From: Pseudomonas sp. GM21
GTDB lineage: Bacteria; Pseudomonadota; Gammaproteobacteria; Pseudomonadales; Pseudomonadaceae
Length of the DNA stretch: 64,000 bases
Direction: 5' to 3'
Assembly: GCF_000282215.1 (NCBI RefSeq)
Contig: NZ_AKJS01000006.1
Span: 1-64,000, forward strand
Below the pieces are notes generated by a model that was given only the letters and a program-made list of their open reading frames with translations, searched no databases and had not been told where the DNA came from. Shown piece by piece: positions 61,155 through 64,000 of this stretch. The position numbers and the translations under genes were made by a program. Each line of letters starts with the position of its first letter. The first letter of the stretch is position 1.

Positions 61155-61712
61155 ATGAACGAAGAACTGGCTAACCACTACCGTGAAATTCTCCAGGGTG
61201 TCGGCGAAGACCCAGAACGTGAAGGCTTGTTGGACACGCCGAAACGCGCGGCAAAAGCCATGCAGTACCTGTGTCATGGCTACCAGCAAAGCCTCGAACA
61301 GATCGTCAATGGCGCGCTGTTTGAATCGGACAACGATGAGATGGTCATCGTCCGTGAAATCGAACTTTACTCCCTGTGCGAACACCATTTACTGCCGTTT
61401 ATTGGCAAGGCCCATGTCGCCTATATCCCGACGGGCAAAGTATTGGGGCTGTCGAAAATCGCGCGTATTGTCGATATGTTCGCCCGCCGCTTGCAGATTC
61501 AGGAAAACCTGACACGCCAGATTGCCGATGCCATTGCCCAGGTGACCGATGCTGCCGGGGTGGCGGTGGTGATCGAGGCGAAACACATGTGCATGATGAT
61601 GCGTGGCGTGGAGAAGCAGAACTCGGTGATGAGTACCTCAGTGATGCTCGGCGCCTTCCGCGAGTCGTACAACACCCGCCAGGAGTTTTTGCAGTTGATC
61701 CGAGGCCGCTAG
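61155..61712 (+). CDS. folE: GTP cyclohydrolase I
   Basis: A 185-residue enzyme that converts GTP to 7,8-dihydroneopterin triphosphate in folate/pterin synthesis. The zinc and active-site segment [20 protein letters not shown] and the later [17 protein letters not shown] and HMCMMMRG motifs are complete. The ribosome site AAGGTGAG precedes ATG. It is a housekeeping gene; pseudomonads often have more than one copy. No tie to the catabolic genes. Confidence 0.96.
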   Translation: MNEELANHYREILQGVGEDPEREGLLDTPKRAAKAMQYLCHGYQQSLEQIVNGALFESDNDEMVIVREIELYSLCEHHLLPFIGKAHVAYIPTGKVLGLSKIARIVDMFARRLQIQENLTRQIADAIAQVTDAAGVAVVIEAKHMCMMMRGVEKQNSVMSTSVMLGAFRESYNTRQEFLQLIRGR

Positions 61713-61751
61713 GCGCGTGTGCCGGGTTCACCCAGGCACACCGCTTGCCAC

Positions 61752-62507
61752 TCAACTGAGCATCAGCATCCCACCGTCAATCACTAGCGTCTGACCGGTG
61801 ACAAACCGCGAACCATCGCCGGCAAGAAACACCAGGACAGGGGCCAGGTCCCGGGCCGGTTCGCCCAGCTTTCCGCCGATGGGCACTTGCCCGGCCATAT
61901 ACGCATCGTGTTGCTGCAATTGTTCGGCGCTCATACTCGCGCGAGTGGCGTCGTACATCGGCGTCCACATCGCCGGAGCGATGGCGTTGACGGTAATGCC
62001 CAGTGGGCCCCACTCCCGTGCCACCGTGCGCGTCCACGCCAGTACGGCGCCCTTGCTGGCGGCGTAATGGGCTTTGCCCGGCTGTCCGAGCACGCCTGCG
62101 GCAGAGGCGAAATTGATGATCCGCCCGCCGCTGCCCTTGAGCAGCTCATAGGCTGCGCGGTTGGTCAGGAAGGTGCCACGGGTATTGACCGCAAAGACCT
62201 TTTCCCACTCGTCCAGCGTGATGCTATCGGCGCTGGCATTGGGCGCGATGCCCGCGGCATGCACCAGCACTTCCAGACCGTTGAGCTGTTCGTTGGCCCA
62301 GGAAAAAGCAGCGTCTACCGATTGGCTGTCAGCAATGTCGCAGACTCGCGTGTGCGCCCAACCACCACTTTCATCTGTCATTGAGTCACCTTCGCCCAGA
62401 TCAAGGCTGACGACATAGGCCCCCTCTTCCACAAACGCCTTGACCACTGCCGCGCCAATACCGCGGGCGCCCCCCGTTACGATGATCCGCTTACCGGCCA
62501 GTTGCAT
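61752..62507 (-). CDS. Short-chain dehydrogenase/reductase
   Basis: A 251-residue SDR with TGGARGIGAAVVKAF, HYAASKGAV and FVTGQTLVIDGG. It is the last gene of a leftward unit after the phosphotransferase and the acyl-CoA dehydrogenase, a trio seen in many Pseudomonas core genomes and linked to fatty or branched acyl-CoA metabolism. Its exact alcohol is unknown. Confidence 0.9.
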   Translation of the reverse strand: MQLAGKRIIVTGGARGIGAAVVKAFVEEGAYVVSLDLGEGDSMTDESGGWAHTRVCDIADSQSVDAAFSWANEQLNGLEVLVHAAGIAPNASADSITLDEWEKVFAVNTRGTFLTNRAAYELLKGSGGRIINFASAAGVLGQPGKAHYAASKGAVLAWTRTVAREWGPLGITVNAIAPAMWTPMYDATRASMSAEQLQQHDAYMAGQVPIGGKLGEPARDLAPVLVFLAGDGSRFVTGQTLVIDGGMLMLS

Positions 62508-62533
62508 GGGCTATTCCTCTTGTTTGGGTTTTG

Positions 62534-63586
62534 TCAGGCTGTTTGATCGATGCGCTGTAACGCCGCAGCGAAAAGGCGCAGCGCCGAGGCGTGGTGCTTT
62601 TCACCCGTGACCATGGAGGCTTTACCTGCACAGGCACGGGCATGGCTGACTTCTAAGAAGATGCCGAGCTTGAAACCGGCCAATACCAAGTACCAAGTGA
62701 AGTCCGCAAACGAGCGCGAACTGCCGGCGCGGTAATGCGCGACCAATTCATCGCTGCTGCAAAAGCCATCCCAGGGATGGACTTCAATGGTGCCCGCCCC
62801 GCGACCATCGGCACCGGGCCAGGTCACCACCAGCCAGGCAAGATCAAGCAACGGATCACCGATGGTTGCCAGTTCCCAATCGACCACGGCAGCCAGCTCC
62901 CCGCAGTCAGGCCGAAACATGACATTGGACAGGTGAAAGTCACCGTGCTGGATACCGGCCTGGAACTGCTGCGGGCAATGATCGCTTAACCAGCTGGCTA
63001 AGCGTTCGAGCCCCGGCAAGCCCTTGGCGCCGGGCCAACCGGGATAGTCTTTGACACTGTCCAATTGCGCCAGCCAGCGTGAGACCTGACGCTGATGAAA
63101 ACCCTCAGGTCGGCCAAAATCCGCCAGCCCTGCCGCCTGGTAGTCAATTTCGCCCAGGCGCAATAGCGCATCTACCATGGCCAGCCCCATGCGCCTGCGC
63201 ATTGCAGGCTGCTGCGCATGCGGCGTCGGCAAACCCGCCGCGCAGTTGGGATTAAAACCCTGCACCGGCTCCATCAAATAGAAACTGGCGCCCAGAACAG
63301 TCTGATCAACACAGTCGGCTATCAAACCGGCATGGGGCACTTGTGAGCCGGCCAATGCCTTGAGCAAACGTGCTTCACGGGCAATGGTTTTGCCGCCGAC
63401 TTCGCGCAACTCCCTGGAAGGCCGTCGCAATACGAATTCACGCGAACCACGCCGAAAGCGCAGCAACAAATTTTGCGTGCCTCCAGTCAAGCGTATCGGT
63501 GCCTCGATCGAACCGCTTTCCAGGCCTTGGGTATCCATCCAATCGGCCAAACGCTCAAGGTCGACCAAATCTTGCCAATCGTTCAT
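62534..63586 (-). CDS. Phosphotransferase family protein, ACAD10-like kinase domain
   Basis: A 350-residue APH-superfamily protein with catalytic HGDFHLSNVMF and metal-site VVDWELATIGDPLLDLAWL. In animals the same domain is fused to an acyl-CoA dehydrogenase (ACAD10/11), which phosphorylates 4-hydroxyacyl-CoA. Here the gene follows and overlaps the end of an acyl-CoA dehydrogenase by four bases, matching that pairing in two separate genes. Confidence 0.9.
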   Translation of the reverse strand: MNDWQDLVDLERLADWMDTQGLESGSIEAPIRLTGGTQNLLLRFRRGSREFVLRRPSRELREVGGKTIAREARLLKALAGSQVPHAGLIADCVDQTVLGASFYLMEPVQGFNPNCAAGLPTPHAQQPAMRRRMGLAMVDALLRLGEIDYQAAGLADFGRPEGFHQRQVSRWLAQLDSVKDYPGWPGAKGLPGLERLASWLSDHCPQQFQAGIQHGDFHLSNVMFRPDCGELAAVVDWELATIGDPLLDLAWLVVTWPGADGRGAGTIEVHPWDGFCSSDELVAHYRAGSSRSFADFTWYLVLAGFKLGIFLEVSHARACAGKASMVTGEKHHASALRLFAAALQRIDQTA

Positions 63587-64000
63587 GCGTCCCGCTCGCC
63601 AAGGGTGGCCAGCACGTCGGCGTATTTTTCCCGAGCACGGGCCGCGGCAGTGGGCCGGTGGTAAGCGGGGAATAATTCGTCGCAGGGCTGATAATCGCGC
63701 AGCAGCTGTTTGGCGACCGTGACTTTGTGTACCTCGGTAGGCCCGTCGGCCAGTCCCATCTGGAAGGAGCGCACGATGTAGCCGGTAAACGGCATTTCCT
63801 CGCTGACCCCCAACGAGCCATGCACATGCAGGGCGCGTGCGGCGATGTCATGCAGCACCTTGGGCATGACAGACTTCACCGCGGCGATGTCTTTGCGCAC
63901 CCGCTTGTAGTCCTGATACTGGTCGATACGCCACGCCGTGCGCATCACCAGCAAACGAAATTGTTCCAGCTCGACCCATGAGTCGGCGATTTTTTCCTGA
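63583..64000 (-). CDS. Acyl-CoA dehydrogenase, C-terminal part (cut by window edge)
   Basis: The last 138 residues of an acyl-CoA dehydrogenase run leftward from the right edge. The visible part begins QEKIADSWVELEQF and continues with the C-terminal helical bundle (ALHVHGSLGVSEEMPFTGY and DGPTEVHKVTVAKQLL), which are family hallmarks of the FAD-binding C-terminal domain. The stop overlaps the phosphotransferase start. The N-terminal part is outside the window. Confidence 0.9.
   Translation of the reverse strand, partial: QEKIADSWVELEQFRLLVMRTAWRIDQYQDYKRVRKDIAAVKSVMPKVLHDIAARALHVHGSLGVSEEMPFTGYIVRSFQMGLADGPTEVHKVTVAKQLLRDYQPCDELFPAYHRPTAAARAREKYADVLATLGERDA

Noticed and set aside
1..64000. 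tRNA, rRNA, CRISPR or phage features
   Set aside because: No cloverleaf-like, repeat-spacer or phage gene signal was seen when reading the gaps; nearly all sequence is explained by protein genes.

Overview
The window looks like a chromosomal accessory region of a Pseudomonas species. The grounds are the gene families, the overlap-coupled operon style, a fluorescens-type REP hairpin near 29.2 kb, and ordinary Pseudomonas core genes at the right end (fused indolepyruvate ferredoxin oxidoreductase, GTP cyclohydrolase I, SDR / phosphotransferase / acyl-CoA dehydrogenase). About 57 kb to the left of that core block is one catabolic super-cluster. I see no transposase, tRNA, rRNA, CRISPR or plasmid function.

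Region 1 (1-18.98 kb) matches, in gene content, order and spacing, what I recall of the diterpenoid (resin acid) dit cluster of Pseudomonas abietaniphila BKME-9. The diterpenoid dioxygenase subunits (ditA1, ditA2) lie about 9 kb from their ferredoxin gene (ditA3). The extradiol dioxygenase (ditC) lies about 0.87 kb from ditA3. An IclR regulator (ditR), three FAH-fold hydrolases, several SDRs, an acyl-CoA ligase, a TetR regulator, an ACMSD-like decarboxylase, a 3-hydroxyacyl-CoA dehydrogenase and a thiolase complete the set. DUF35 and thiolase-like genes probably form a retro-aldolase pair. Together these would activate, ring-hydroxylate, ring-cleave and beta-oxidise a dehydroabietane-type acid.

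Region 2 (19-29.2 kb) holds an MFS importer, a [2Fe-2S] ferredoxin and its reductase, an SDR, then a leftward five-gene set (P450, lipocalin-like protein, SDR, second MFS, SnoaL-like protein) divergent from a TetR regulator. Region 3 (29.2-40.5 kb) is a long leftward gene run: an outer-membrane/periplasmic/inner-membrane hydrophobe transport module (DUF1302, DUF1329, YCF48-like, RND/MMPL) followed by catabolic enzymes (VOC protein, enoyl-CoA hydratase, SDR, CrtI-like desaturase).

Region 4 (40.7-56.7 kb) is less familiar. It has a leftward operon with a P450cam-like enzyme, a [3Fe-4S] ferredoxin, a GMC alcohol oxidase/dehydrogenase, an aldehyde dehydrogenase and a second DUF1302/DUF1329 pair. 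After it come a second ACMSD-like hydrolase coupled to a small-molecule kinase and a tyrosine-phosphatase-like protein, plus an MDR reductase and TetR and LysR regulators.

The most useful new observation is a 23-nt element, TGnACA-N12-GTGTY, placed like a -35/spacer just upstream of the -10. I find it at seven intergenic sites: before ditA1, ditG, ditA3, the DUF2889 gene, the kinase operon, the second P450 operon and the MDR gene, with looser variants before three more units. It ties region 4 to the dit regulon and suggests that the second P450 operon is an undescribed branch of the same diterpenoid pathway.
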